In this document: in pieces, positions 20,883 through 32,677 of the stretch
Numbering within the stretch: the first letter of the stretch is position 1
Layout: the number at the start of each line of letters is the position of its first letter
NCBI GenBank assembly: GCA_951799405.1
Contig: OX637345.1
Span: forward strand, 11,656,001 to 11,720,000
Reading direction: 5' to 3'
Source of the DNA: Agapetus fuscipes
Taxonomy: Eukaryota; Arthropoda; Insecta; Trichoptera; Glossosomatidae
Length of the DNA: 64,000 bases
Program-made: the position numbers and the translations under genes
Notes under the pieces: model-generated
The model's database searches: none
What the model was told of the DNA's origin: nothing
Seen by the model: only the letters and a program-made list of their open reading frames with translations

Positions 20883-23800
20883 ATGTTGTCCATCACGTGT
20901 TTGATTACATTACTGATGATGATGCAGACAGTGTTGTCAGCTCCAAGAGATGCGAACGATGTTGAGGCATTCAGAAACTTTCTAAAGAAAACCAACTACG
21001 GAAAATATCAAGGTGCGTACTTAGATTAGCCTCTCAAATTGTACATTTCAACTCCATTTGTGAAGATATTTTCAGTTTCCCTAATGAACAGTATTCACTA
21101 GCTAGTCCAGCACCTCAAGATCTATGGTTCTTCATTTTCTGGGTGGTTCTTAGTCTAGTGGTTAACGCTCTGGTTTGTAATCAGAGCACGAAAAGAAACT
21201 TTCAAATATGCTCTTCATTGGGTTGAAAATTGCATTTGTCTGTACCAAAGGTCCATTCAGCATGCAACAACTGGGTCTTGCTTAAGTAATTACCACTCTC
21301 TATGGTGACAAACAAGCTCCTAAAGGGGTCTTCCTGTCCATTTGGGATGGCACATCGGCTATCACATTTTGATTATTCAATTTGAGCTTTAAGGAGACTG
21401 AAATCAAAAATTACGTTGGACAATCATGGCACGAAACAAACTCTAGTCCTCTGACTTTGAAGAGAAACATTCTACTAACTGACCTATTGACAAAACTATA
21501 GAAGCTAGAATGCCATTATTTATGTTTGTTGTATTGCAGAGCCTTTGTCTCCTGAGCTGGAAGACCTGCAGAACACTTGGGAGAGGAGTGGCAAGTTCGA
21601 GGGAGACATCCTGCTGACAGAGGACCAGCAGGACTTGCTGGTGAGGCAGTACAAGAGCAAGGACAACTCCAGAAATGCCCTGGTGGACTCTGCGAGGCTG
21701 TGGACACAGAGGACTCTGTACTATGCTGTCAATACCACCGCATTCAGTGAGTCACTCTTACCATGAGCTCAAGGACATGTCTTGACATTTTTGTTTATAA
21801 ACTTATACATAGTAGGGGACCCAAATCGCTCCCTTGGTTTATTACACAAAACAATTACATCTACATTTTGCTTGTGGATTGGTTTGCATCAAATTCCTCT
21901 CATATTCCATTGCATTGTATCTTCTTTGACCCTCATCAGCTCGGCATACGAGGCGCAGTTCACATCCTTGCACAATTTTTGGAAATACTTCCCATGGGAG
22001 CGCCCTCTGCAGTTCGTCCCCTCGACCAACCCCTCATATTGTTCATGCAGGAGACTCTCGTGGCCAATAATGTGACTGATCCAGCAGGCTCTTCTCTTTT
22101 GAGTTGGTTTTCATCAGACGCCTCCCTCCTTGGATTCTTTTGACAGCCTCGTCATTAGTGATGCAATCTCCCCAGGATATTCTTAATATTCACTGGTAGC
22201 ACCACACCTTAAAGGCTTCCAATCTATTTCAGTCCATTCTGGTGAGGCACCATGCCTCGATAAAGCAATATGCTCATTAATTCAATTGGTATTTCAAGCC
22301 AAGCCTTATTGGAAACAGATGTTACGGGTAGACGATAATTGTTATAATTCCAACTTACTCTACCTGACCCGAGTAACCTAGTCCGATGGGGGAAATCTAC
22401 AAACAAAGTATGCCCGCAGTGTAAGGAGTCCATAGGCCCGGCCAAACATTTGCTATGTGGTTGCAAAATACTGCTTGATAGAGGCCAATATTCCTACTGC
22501 CATGATAAAGTCCTTGAAATCATCAGAGAGGCTATTAGCCTATCCATTGCACGAACCAGAAAAGGACTAACGAGTAATGGCTTCAAGAAGGTCAACTTTG
22601 TAAAAGCTGGAGCGAATAAACTGCCCAAAGATAGAACGAAACCATCCTCAATCTTGGGAGCAGCAAAGGACTGGCAATTGCTGATGGACACACATGAGAA
22701 GCATTACCAAATGCCTTCAGATATCTGTACCACGGCATACAGACCGGACATATTCATATTCTCAAAGGCGACAAAGCATGTGATACTTGTCGAACTTACA
22801 GTCCCGTGGGAAACCAACATACCAAAGGACCACAACTTCAAAGTTAACAAGTATTGCAACTTGGTTGACCGGATAGTGAGAAACGGATTTAAGACTGAAC
22901 TCTTCGCCGTGGAAGTTGGAGCGAGAGGGCTACCGGCGAAATTGCTCTACAGCCTCTTCAAGAATCTAGGCCTCCCAAGAGCGGCGCTGAGCTCATATAT
23001 GAAGAGAGCCTCGAGAGCATCACTGGAAGCATCTTATAGGATGTGGATAGGTAGAGAGAGGGAGATCAAGGGCGGGACTGGTGGTTCTCCGCGTCCTAGT
23101 CATCGCAGACTAGCTGATGAGGGCTTGATGCGAGCCGAAAGGTCACGCGCGCTAGGAGAACTATAGAGCGGCCGCTCACTAGTCCTGCCTCTTCTGACAC
23201 CCTCCTCTATTGCCAGTGTGCCCGGATATGTTCGGTGAAGCCATTGAAAGCTGAGTTCAACACCTTCTATTACATGAACAACAAGATACAGTCTTTCAAT
23301 GATGTCTGACAGATGACACATCTGTTCTACTTCTAATGTATATTTTGGCTTTCATCACAAATGTTACTTTTGAATGAGTAAATGTATCTTTTTTCTTTTC
23401 CAGCTGCTGAACAAGCCAGTGCAATAGACGCCGCCGTGAAGGAGATTGCCAATGTGTCATGTGTCAAATTTGTGAAGAGGACCAGCGAATCCAACTATGT
23501 GATTGTTCAGGTAAGTTGTCAAATTTTACTTTCAGAAGGGTGCAAGGCAGAGAGTCTTGGAGGATGGTGGTGAGACTACAAGGTGATAGTGACAACAGGA
23601 AAGAAAATAAGTGACAACATTGCACATGAGGCTGAAGTCCTAGGTGTAAGTGGACCATGGACCAAGGCTGCACAAGACAGAGAGTCCTGGAGGGTGGTGG
23701 TGAGACGGAGGTGATTGATCTCTTACTTTGGTAACTATCAATGCTATTAGCCTAAAGCCCGTGGGATTTCGATGGAAAAACTAGTTTCTTTTGTAGCCAA

Positions 23801-25556
23801 TGGGAATTGTATTATCAGGACGTTGCACAGCTGCTGTCTGGATATCGTCCATTATTTATGAGTAAAACATCACATTTGCCCAGCATAATTTGGTATCCCT
23901 TAAACAAGACACAATCTCTTGTCTTATATTGCCGACAACACCTTCCAGGGTAACTCTGGAGGCTGCTACTCCAGCGTGGGCATGACCAAAGGTGCGCAGA
24001 CCCTGAACCTGGCTCCCAGCAGCGTGGGCTCCGGCTGCTTTCGCAAGGGCACCATCATCCACGAGTTCCTGCACGCGCTGGGCTTCTACCACCAGCAGAG
24101 TACCTTCAACAGGGACGACTTTGTGGAGATTGTGTGGGACAAGATACAGAAAGGTAAACAATTATTATTGTTACCATGGAGGTAGTATGTAATCAATGGA
24201 GTGGATAATGAAGGTGATTTAGTTCCAATCGACATGATGCATGATCTTTGACACCATACATTGTTTATAATGCTGTCTCGCTCACGATATATTAAATGTT
24301 TTTGTCATTTTCTGAACACTGGAATAAGGAATAAGTGTAATACGGAAGACATTTTAAGATGAGGGAGACAGTGTAGACGATACTGCTACCAGCATATCAA
24401 TAGAATGGGAAACCATAGGACCCCACGTATTGTTCTTCAAGGAAACCCAACTGGAAGAAAATCTCTGAAAGCATGGCGTGATAGCTGGCAGTCTGAACCA
24501 CAGAAGGAAGTAGCGCCACAAACAGTTCTGTTCTGTCATCTGTTCTCTTACTTTCCATCCTTAAGGTTCTTTACTCATTTCTATACCTACTTTATATCAT
24601 TCATCTTCCAGGAGCTGAGAATAACTTCAAGAAGTATACCGACACGCAGGTCACCAACTTGGGAGTCCTGTATGATTATGGAAGTGTCCTTCATTACTCG
24701 CAGTTCGGTTTCAGCACTGATGGAAACAAAACTATTGTACCCCTCAAGGTGAGATAGGTTTGCACAGTCCATGTTTAAGCCAAAACATACTTACTATTGT
24801 TAACTGTATTTTTTTTTGCTGGAGAGTTGCTTTCTGGGATCTGTTGCCGTGGTCTGTGTGAGTAGGAGCTTCCGGACGTTTCGATCATGTCTACGATGGG
24901 CTTCTTCAGCGTGAAAATGAAATGATGAAGATGATATTGATGAAACTGTAGCTCCTTTGGTTGTTGCATCCCATGAGGGTAAATCAGACATTGCAGATTT
25001 GCCTCCACTTTTTCATAGCCTTGCATATCTCTTTTGATTATACAATGATTTGTTTCATTGAAAATGCATCAGTAATATGCCTTTACTTTGCCTTTCTTTG
25101 CTGCAAAAATATATTTTTTTGTATCAAATTTTTTCTAGAAACTTTCAAAATCACTTGACTGCACCATCTGATAAAATAAATCAATTAGGGCCATCTATGA
25201 GATGACACCACTGTACTACACAGAACAGGTTTGCAGAGGGCTCTTGAGTTGTGATTCACACGAAAACAGCGCTCACCAAATAAATCATCCTAATATTATA
25301 TTACATTGGTTTGGACGTACACAGCGAATGGACCATCAGAATTCAAGGAGAATAGTCGTAAAAGTTGTGTAACTCCAAGTTGCTGTAATTGTAGTTTCTT
25401 GACTATGTGATGATTTTCTTTAATCATTTGTTTGTTTGTTTGTTTCAGCCCACGAATGCCACCATTGGTCAGAGAGCTGGAATGAGCGCTGGAGACATAA
25501 CAAAGCTTAACAAACTGTATGGATGCACCGCATTCAAGCCCATCCAAGTATTATAA
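20883..25556 (+). CDS. Astacin-family zinc metalloprotease (M12A), complete, gene 2
   Basis: Second secreted astacin, divergent from gene 1 with the same intron positions and phases, so the two are paralogues. Exons: 20832-21012 (ATG at 20883 in ACCGCCATG context), 21540-21746, 23404-23510, 23949-24153, 24612-24748, 25449-25556. They join to 297 aa. Visible features: signal peptide MLSITCLITLLMMMQTVLS; aspartate switch FEGDI (63-67); zinc site HEFLHALGFYH with H186, E187, H190 and H196; and the zinc-ligand tyrosine Y245. The Met-turn reads SVLHY, with leucine (L243) where astacins have methionine. Four conserved cysteines are present and there are no C-terminal accessory domains. The acceptor CTTTCAG at 20825-20831 implies an upstream leader exon. 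The third intron carries a retroelement ORF. Substrate unknown. Confidence 0.94.
21142..21325 (+). repeat. SINE family III copy
   Basis: Head GTTCTTAGTCTAGTGGTTAA, B box lost, body CTCTTCATTGGGTTGAAAAT, ACCAAAGGTCC and GGGTCTTGCTTAAG. In an intron of astacin gene 2. Confidence 0.7.
22345..23166 (+). mobile_element. Retroelement C-terminal ORF: zinc knuckle plus nuclease-like domain
   Basis: The open frame begins LPDPSNLVRWGKS, then CPQC...H....C (C-X2-C-X8-H-X4-C) just before 22450, and runs 238 codons to the stop at 23164-23166. The core RPDIFIF...HVILVELTVPWE, followed by KVNKYCNLV, resembles the PD-(D/E)XK pattern. I know this module from C-termini of invertebrate reverse-transcriptase polyproteins. 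No RT precedes it here, so this is a 5'-truncated copy. It sits in sense orientation in the third intron of astacin gene 2, and the open frame suggests it is fairly young. Confidence 0.65.
23545..23715 (+). repeat. Duplicated LINE-tail fragment
   Basis: CAAG.CAGAGAGTC.TGGAGG.TGGTGGTGAGAC occurs at about 23548 and 23670. It encodes ESWR/ESPGG-like words of LINE C-terminal tails. Intronic in astacin gene 2. Confidence 0.4.
24864..24911 (-). ncRNA. Hammerhead-ribozyme-like motif, family (i)
   Basis: The minus strand reads CTGAAGAAGCCCATCGTAGA, then CATGATCGAAACGTCCGG. It has a near-CUGAUGA core (one change), a partial stem II, GAAAC, and a GUC cleavage triplet immediately after. The GAAAC-GUC arrangement with almost no stem III is the form reported for Penelope-like elements. 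Decayed. In an intron of astacin gene 2. Likely inactive. Confidence 0.35.
25235..25305 (+). repeat. SINE family III tail fragment
   Basis: CTCTTGAGTTGTGATTCACA followed by AAAACAGCGCTCACCAAATA. Last intron of astacin gene 2. Confidence 0.6.
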
Positions 25557-25569
25557 CCAATAGTGAGAT

Positions 25570-25575
25570 AATAAA
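25570..25575 (+). terminator. Poly(A) signal of astacin gene 2
   Basis: AATAAA 14 bp after the stop codon, giving a very short 3' UTR. The next repeat (LINE) starts about 35 bp downstream. Confidence 0.7.
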
Positions 25576-25611
25576 ATTATAAGAAAATCAAAAGAATGTG
25601 TTTGAATACAA

Positions 25612-26110
25612 TTATTTTGGCCCTGTCTGATGATGATGAGTTGATGACTTCTTTCGAGCATTGTTTTGTGATGTAGTCACTCCAAGGGTGCTAGAATTTG
25701 CTGTCTTCAGTGCGTTTCGGAACTTCACATGGTCCTCTAGCTCTCTCACATGATGAGGCAGATGTTTCCAGGCCAGAGGACAAGCAACTGCAAATGCACA
25801 CTCTCCAAACACTGTATTTACTCCTCTGATCGACTCTTCAATACGTGACTTGGCTCCGATTTCTGTCGAACGTAGTGTGAGGCTTTTTTTGCCGAGGGCG
25901 ATGGGCTTGATTAAATCAGCGAGATATTTGGGTGTCCTTTCAAATAAAGCTTTGTGACCATCGAGCATACTTTAAATTAGACGCGCTCTGGGACACGGAG
26001 CCAGTGAAGCTTCTGGAGAAGAGGAGTTATGTGATTAAATTACGACCGATCAGCGATCATGAGAGCACATGCATTGACGAGCACTTGTATTCTGTTTAAT
26101 CGGCACTTTT
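25612..26110 (-). mobile_element. CR1/L2-type LINE 3' end
   Basis: The minus strand encodes [19 protein letters not shown], then CAFAVACPLAWKHLPHHVRE and a broken end. It is the same family as 16830-17235, with the upstream LLQKLH region extending to about 26060. It forms one block with the segment at 26110-26490, an arrangement found inverted at 44390-45090. Confidence 0.75.
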
Positions 26111-26490
26111 GATAAGAAGGAACACTTATTCTCTTTTACTCCTTGATATGTATAAGGATAAATTAGTTGCTGGCTTCGTAGCCAAAGTCTTTAAGAGGCA
26201 CCCTTTATGGAAGAAAAATAAGGATCATCCTTGTTTGTACATTGAAGCTTTGACGGCCGGTTTTAGTGGTAGCCGGCCAGTTAATGTACAAGAAACACAA
26301 CAACCCTAATTCAAAGGCCAGCGTTGTTTCGAGAACACCAGATCCTTTGAGAAGATCGAAGCGCCTGGCTAACCGCTGATAATGCCCATTGAAGCAATGG
26401 GCGAAACTGTAGGGAAAAAAAACAACCAGACCACGGCTACACAGCCCGGAAAAAGTTGTTGGACAGGATTTTGCGGTCACTGGTTTCAGC
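26110..26490 (+). mobile_element. Repeat segment with hammerhead-like core, family (ii)
   Basis: Bases 26376-26407 read CTGATAATGCCCATT, GAAG, CAATGGGC, GAAAC: a near-CUGAUGA box, a perfect 7-bp stem II and GAAAC, in hammerhead order. The flanks ACCACGGCTACACAGC and GAAGATCGAAGCGCC are shared with 44390-44752 in inverse orientation. Probably the terminus of a Penelope-like element (inference). The short ORFs here are not convincing genes. Confidence 0.45.
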
Positions 26491-26587
26491 AATTTCGATC
26501 TGATGGCTCAAATCCAGGATTTTCCCACTTCTTTAGTGTTTCCTCTCGTGGAAAACAAGAAAAAGGTGCATTTTACCCATGTTACCT

Positions 26588-26720
26588 TAATATGTCACTT
26601 ATTCAGTTTTACCTTTAAGGTATCGATATGCATTCCATTTATAATGCAATATTGACTGCGTGCCTACTCGTGCTACGCACAATTTTAGTATTTTAGTATA
26701 AAGTCCGGCTTAGCCAACAC
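26588..26720 (-). repeat. Fragments of family Y and of the Helitron family
   Basis: Minus strand: GGTAAAACTGAATAAGTGAC (family Y terminus), then the GTGCGTAGCACGAGTAGGCA and AAGCCGGACTT segments that also occur near the 3' end of the Helitron at 53.0-53.1 kb. Confidence 0.5.
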
Positions 26721-29700
26721 ACTCATTTCCTACACAGGCATTTCTATTTCCATGAAAATAAATAAAAACAAATATTTGATATGGAAAATAATGCTAGAAT
26801 TACAGGCCTGCCTATTCTGCATTCCAGTAAATATCTTCGCCATTAACCTAAGGATCAAATAAATTTTTTTTTTTTTTGAACAAAAGCATTTATTTCATGT
26901 AAAAATTGCATGTATATTTTTTGTATTTTATCTTCATACATCAAATGCCTAACTAGGTTTTATGAAAAATAAATTTAAAACAAATAAAATAATAATAAAA
27001 GTATATAGATGATGATCTGAACTATGTAAATATAAACATGTATAGATTTTTTTTGTGACTGGTAAATCAATTATTTATATGCAAGATAAAATATAAAACA
27101 AATCAACTGAAAATCAAGATGGGAACACCCACGTGTCAAGCACCGAACTCAACTGCCCTCCCCTTCGAGTACTCGATACTCGGAAAGACGTTACACTGTA
27201 CGTGCAGCTTAGTTGTGTTGCCTTGTTGTATTTCCTTATTTCCCATTTGACTTATTTTCCTATTTTTAATTTCCCACTTTCTATATAACATGAGAGCCTC
27301 ACGTATATTCTTTCTTAAACCTAACATAAGTACAAAAAAATCAAATATAAAATGTTATTATTTCTTGTTTTACATCAAAATCTCAATGATAATAATAATA
27401 ATAAAAATCTATACAATAAATAAATGGGAATCTAAAATTAATAGAATTACATTAGATTATCTACTTTAAGCCTAGATGATTAAACCTAACGATTGCTTGT
27501 TTGAAATATCTGAAGAAAAGAAATAGCTGGCTCGTTTGGCACATTCGTTAACGATTTAAAAATTAATGACTGAAAAATCATTAAATTTGGTTTCAAAATT
27601 GTAGAACGCTTTGCGATCGTTAAGCAGACACTGAAATACATTTAGGTTCAATATTTTTTCCTTTGCATTTATAACAAAACATAAACTTTAATTTTAAACC
27701 TTAATTTCAAAGTTAAATGGATTTTTTACCATGTGCTACCTACATTAAATGCGGACACAGCGGATTTCCAGTAATCCAATTGCAACTAGTCACAACGTCA
27801 ATCTCATAAGAACTTAATCTCGTTTAGTTAAACTATTAAAAAATTCATTGTTGGTTTTTGAGCTTGCGATTGTTAAAATAAATCTAGTATGATACGATTC
27901 TTGCCCTGCGATTAAACAAGATTGCAACATTTGAAAAAAAAATTGTGTGGGACTTTGACGTTGAGGAATGTTTATATTATTGTGTCAAATAGTTTTTTTT
28001 TAATTACAAGTAGAAATCGAAAAATCCGGTATGGTCTAGAGAAGGATATTAGATGTATGTAGCACTATTGTACTCCAAAAATGCCACTAAAACGACTATA
28101 AACAGGGGTGAGTATTGTGTAACAATATTCAGTGATTTTAAGACGTTAGCAAGAAACAAATCACTCAAAAAATACTGAAGAAAGAAATAACTGTTGTAGT
28201 GACACAAACATTTGTACGTGTCAAGTTAAATTCAAATAAAGAACTTTTTTTGAAATTTGCTTAAATTCAAAACATGCTCTTTTTTAAATGTATGTGTGTT
28301 AGTTTGACATTGAATTCAGAAAATGGTCTTCATTTAAAGTTCATTGATATCTTGGCACTAAATCCAAAAGAAGTTCTTTATTTGAATTCAAATGTTAGCT
28401 AGACACTTTAATTAGAATGTGTTCTTTATTTGAATTCTTATGTTAGCTTGACACTTTCATAAGAATGTGTTCTTAATTTGAATTAAGTGTCAACTCAACG
28501 TTTATAAATGTTCAAAATTCACAGTGCTTTTATTTCCAAATAAGGAACCAATAGAAGACAAGATTTCCAACAATATTAATTACATTAGTACACAGAACTT
28601 ATGCATGAAGTATTCAATAGATGTTTACAAAAAATACATTCACCATTTACGCTACAACTGTAAACTTCACATTTACAGTACTTACGCTTAAATCCAATTT
28701 TTAGAAAAGTACAAATATATAAATCCTAGTGCCTAGATTATATATTATGGATATATTGTATACAATAAATATAGACTAACCGTTGGAGCAGAAATTCCAG
28801 TTTTACAATGTATACGTACAACCTTTTCATTTATAAGCATGTATTCATTTGTAATTTAAACATAGACAATGCCTCGAATTATATTTGACAAGAGAACATA
28901 GAAATGATAAAAAAGAATCATAGCAGATAGTGACAAACACTATTCTATACTTCAGATTCCGAAGTATAGAATAGCATTAATACATCGTTAACTTGAAATT
29001 GATCTCAGAGCTTAACAGCTCAGTACTTTCATAGGTTTTATTTGTTTAAATTATAAATGATTACAACACTTGAATTTCAAACACTTAGTGGACAGTGGGC
29101 AGTGGTTATTGAGCTAGCTAACAGTTAGTAATTACAGCTTATCAACTAACCTAAACTTTTACATTCCGTGAACTATATCTGGTTCACATGGGGCCAGTTA
29201 CTAACGAGCGTAAATGTACTTTTTCAAGGTTAGGAAACCATATGGATTTTTCCAGTTACTTGAAAACTTGAGGTTAATTCATTGCACAAGCCTGTGCTAG
29301 TACTGAATTATATGCATGCTTTGCGTTTTAAGGCCATTTCAGATAAGTTAAAGTCTCTCCAGGATTTTTTTTGCAAGTAATTAAGTACAGTCACAACTAT
29401 TTACCTTTATCTGAAAATATGATTCACGTTAGCGAAGCACCCATTCAAAAGAGACAGATGTCAAGTAATAGATTATTTTCCTTGTTTTATTTACTAACGA
29501 GATGTTAAGATTTACTTTTCTGCCGCATTTGTGAACATGGCCTTGTTAGCCTTTTTCAAGTAAATGTTTTCTCTTGTTAGTATTTTTTACACTCGTTAGT
29601 ATCAAGAGCCTCATATATATCAAATACAATTTTTACACAACTCACACATCTTTAATTGAAATGCGTTTGTGTTTTTTTTTACAAAATGGAATGTTAACTA

Positions 29701-30590
29701 GTAATACAATATTATAATTGGTAATTAGTACATTAGTAAATCAAGTACATAAAAGAAACCAGTAACACATTTCGAAGGGTCAAATTAGAACTTCATTAAA
29801 ATAAATAATGTTTCTTAAATTTCAATGCTTTCTTGACTCCCAATTCAGAAAACATTCTTTATTTGAATTTTAGTCTTAGTTTGACTTGTAGGAATACTTT
29901 TAATATACAATAGACAAGGAACAGGTTGGTGTGAGGCTGGTCACCTGTAAAGTAATAAAATCTGATTCTGCCGCTACATTTGCATTTTTTTTTACAATGA
30001 GTATACGATTAGGAGGTTGATTAAATAATACTTGGTATGTTTAAGTATAATGGAAGAAAATAAATCACATAGAAGAATTAATACAAAATATATGTACGTC
30101 AAATGTGTCTCGTTACAATGTAGATCTGCTTGTTAGTAGCCTACCTACTAGCATTCAAAACAAGTTCCAAAAATTCACCCACCTTTACCAGCAATGGAAC
30201 TTACTTGCTCGTTAGCAACAAACCAGCTTGAACAAAAATAGCACTCATCAAATACTTCAGTTTGAGGTGTTGGTACAAAAATGTATTTGTCGACTAATTT
30301 TGCATTGTAACAGGAGGCATTTGATTCTTTATGGTTATGAACCATGTTGAATATTATAACTAACTAAACTTATATCAGAGTATTCTTTCACTAATCAGCT
30401 GATAACTGAAATCAATGGGTATTCACATACGATGTTTAAAAAACAGCAAAATGTTGATGATTATTAACATATTGACTTAAAAATCAACGAGTTTATAAAT
30501 AATTGGCTTGCTTGTTAGGACAAGGAACAGATAAAGACGGTGAATCATCAAACTTACCAACGACATGAAATAAGTCATTTTTTTGTCAAG
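26720..30590. other. A/T-rich gene-poor stretch
   Basis: No ORF or splice-consistent exon is recognised. Contents: a degraded SINE II 3' fragment at about 27122-27230; three to four diverged copies of a 50-bp word (AATGTGTTCTTTATTTGAAT) between 28200 and 28500, with an echo near 29860; a perfect 14-bp-arm hairpin at 28940-28974; and an RTE fragment (AACAGGTTGGTGTGAGGCTG) at 29918-29975. Confidence 0.5.
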
Positions 30591-30594
30591 CGAA

Positions 30595-30710
30595 ATGAAA
30601 GTCGTTACCAACTGTATTTCGCTATAGGAATAGTGGAGACTCGAACCTGCGACACCTTGATGAAGCATCACCTTGGACAGCTCAGCCTTAAAGCTGATTA
30701 GCGATAGAAT
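30595..30710 (-). repeat. tRNA-like SINE head fragment
   Basis: The minus strand reads GGCTGAGCTGTCCAAGGTGA, then GTCGCAGGTTCGAGTCTCCA, resembling a tRNA D-arm and B box. No other copy in the window, so the family is uncertain. Confidence 0.3.
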
Positions 30711-30904
30711 ATTGCATGAAGACAAGTTGTTACAAAGTGAATCTACCTAACGATCACTAAATATATTTCAATATACGGTACGTTGTAGAAAAACATACAT
30801 GTTAAAATAGAGACCGATACAGACAAGGACATTATAGGGTGTGTGTGTTACGGCATATGCAGACAGGGTACCATAGTTCTTTTAAATGAATGCTACCTTA
30901 ATCT

Positions 30905-31165
30905 GTTCGTGGTCTAGTAGTTAACGCTGCGGACTCGTAATCGGAAGGTTGTGGGTTATTTAATTAAAAAATTTTGCTCTTTCCTGGGTTAAAAAAAATC
31001 ATGCCATTACCAAAGACCAGTCAACAAGAGTCCATCTAGCTTTACAGCAAGTGGGTCTTGCTTGAATAATTTGCAATTTCTACATGACGACCCAGCTTGC
31101 AGACGGCTTTTGAGGTGGGATAAACACAAAAATAGCGCCCACCAAATAAACCATCCTAACATTGA
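30905..31165 (+). repeat. SINE family III copy
   Basis: TCGTGGTCTAGTAGTTAACG head, CTTTCCTGGGTTAAAAAAA, AGACCAGTCAACAAGAGTCC, ending CACAAAAATAGCGCCCACC. Bases 31170-31560 hold no recognised feature. Confidence 0.75.
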
Positions 31166-31579
31166 TTATCTTAATATCTGTCCTTATCTGAACGCAGTGG
31201 TTTCAGAAGGTTTATTTAGTATATTATTATAATATAGTATGTATATTTTACTTCAAAATGGTAAAATATCAAAATTTATGTCTAGGTGTGTAAGGTATCA
31301 TTTTAAATAGTACATGTAGAAAAATAATACTACGTTAGGATACAATTTCGTTGTTAAACAAATTATAAAAATCACATAAAATAAAGTTCAACTTACAATT
31401 GCGTCATAAAGAAACAGAGAAGGCAATCTAGGATTTTTCTTGAAAATATATGGAAAGACACACAATGACATGGTAAAACAGAAATAATTGTTTTCTTATT
31501 TTTTCAGACAAAAATCCTACATTGCCGTCCTTGATTCTATATGACTCGAGTGTAAAACTGTGTTCAAAGAGTTTGTTTA

Positions 31580-32220
31580 TGGCTTTTGAATGTGCTTTGT
31601 TTTTTCATAGAACATTGATGTAAATTTGCTTATAGCGCTTGAATGTGCTTTGTTTTTTCATAGAACATTGATGTAAATTTGCTTATAGCGCTTGAATGTG
31701 CTTTGTTTTTTCATAGAACATTGATGTAAATTTGCTTATAGCGCTTGAATGTGCTTTGTTTACTCATAGAACATTGATGTAAATTTGCTTATAGCGCTTG
31801 AATGTGCTTTGTTTTTTCATAGAACATTGATGTAAATTTGCTTATAGCGCTTGAATGTCCTTTGTTTTTTCATAGAACATTGATGTAAATTTGCTTATAG
31901 CGCTTGAATGTGCTTTGTTTACTCATAGAACATTGATGTAAATTTGCTTATAGCCCTTGAATGTGCTTTGTTTTTTCATAGAACATTGATGTAAATTTGC
32001 TTATAGCGCTTGAATGTCCTTTGTTTTTTCATAGAACATTGATGTAAATTTGCTTATAGCGCTTGAATGTGCTTTGTTTACTCATAGAACATTGATGTAA
32101 ATTTGCTTATAGCGCTTGAATGTGCTTTGTTTTTTCATAGAACATTGATGTAAATTTGCTTATAGCGCTTGAATGTGCTTTGTTTACTCATAGAACATTG
32201 ATGTAAATTTGATCATAGCA
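31580..32220. repeat. 53-bp satellite with trimeric higher-order pattern
   Basis: Twelve head-to-tail 53-bp units (TAGCGCTTGAATGTGCTTTG, then ...CATAGAACATTGATGTAAAT...). Units differ at two diagnostic spots: TTTTTT or TTACTC, and GTGC or GTCC. Units 4-10 run B-A-C-B-A-C-B, a 159-bp higher-order period. Diverged units (CACTTTGATTACTAGAA) continue to about 32510. Confidence 0.95.
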
Positions 32221-32677
32221 CCTTGATTACTAGAACATTGGAATAAGTTCCTTATAGCTTGCACATATATGCTGATTATTCAAAGCACATTGATATAAAT
32301 TGCTAACAGCACTTTGATTACTAGAAAGATTTGAAAAAATATACTCGTAGCGCTTGAATGGACTTAGTTTATTCATAGAACATCAAAACAATTATAGCAC
32401 TGAAGTAGATCGCTGAAAACGAACTGAACATTCAAATAAATAACTCATAGCGCTTTAATACTATTAGTACATCGCAGGATTTTTTTTATAGCACTGTCAA
32501 ATGCCATAAACAAGCTCTGTGAACACATTTTCAATATGAGCACTTAGTTATTATACCACAATAATGCAACACTGTAACTGTGACTGTTCCCTCCGCCTTC
32601 ATTTTCCACTAGAGGCGGCACCTTCTGTTGTGAACATAACATAACTATACACCTACATATAAATATTAATTTTGAAT

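Noticed and set aside
22450..23166. Host gene of 238 codons in an astacin intron
   Set aside because: The frame continues upstream without an ATG and matches the C-terminal module of invertebrate retroelement polyproteins, so it is a truncated element.
31580..32220. CRISPR-like regular repeat array
   Set aside because: Units are contiguous with no unique spacers, and the genome is eukaryotic. It is a satellite.
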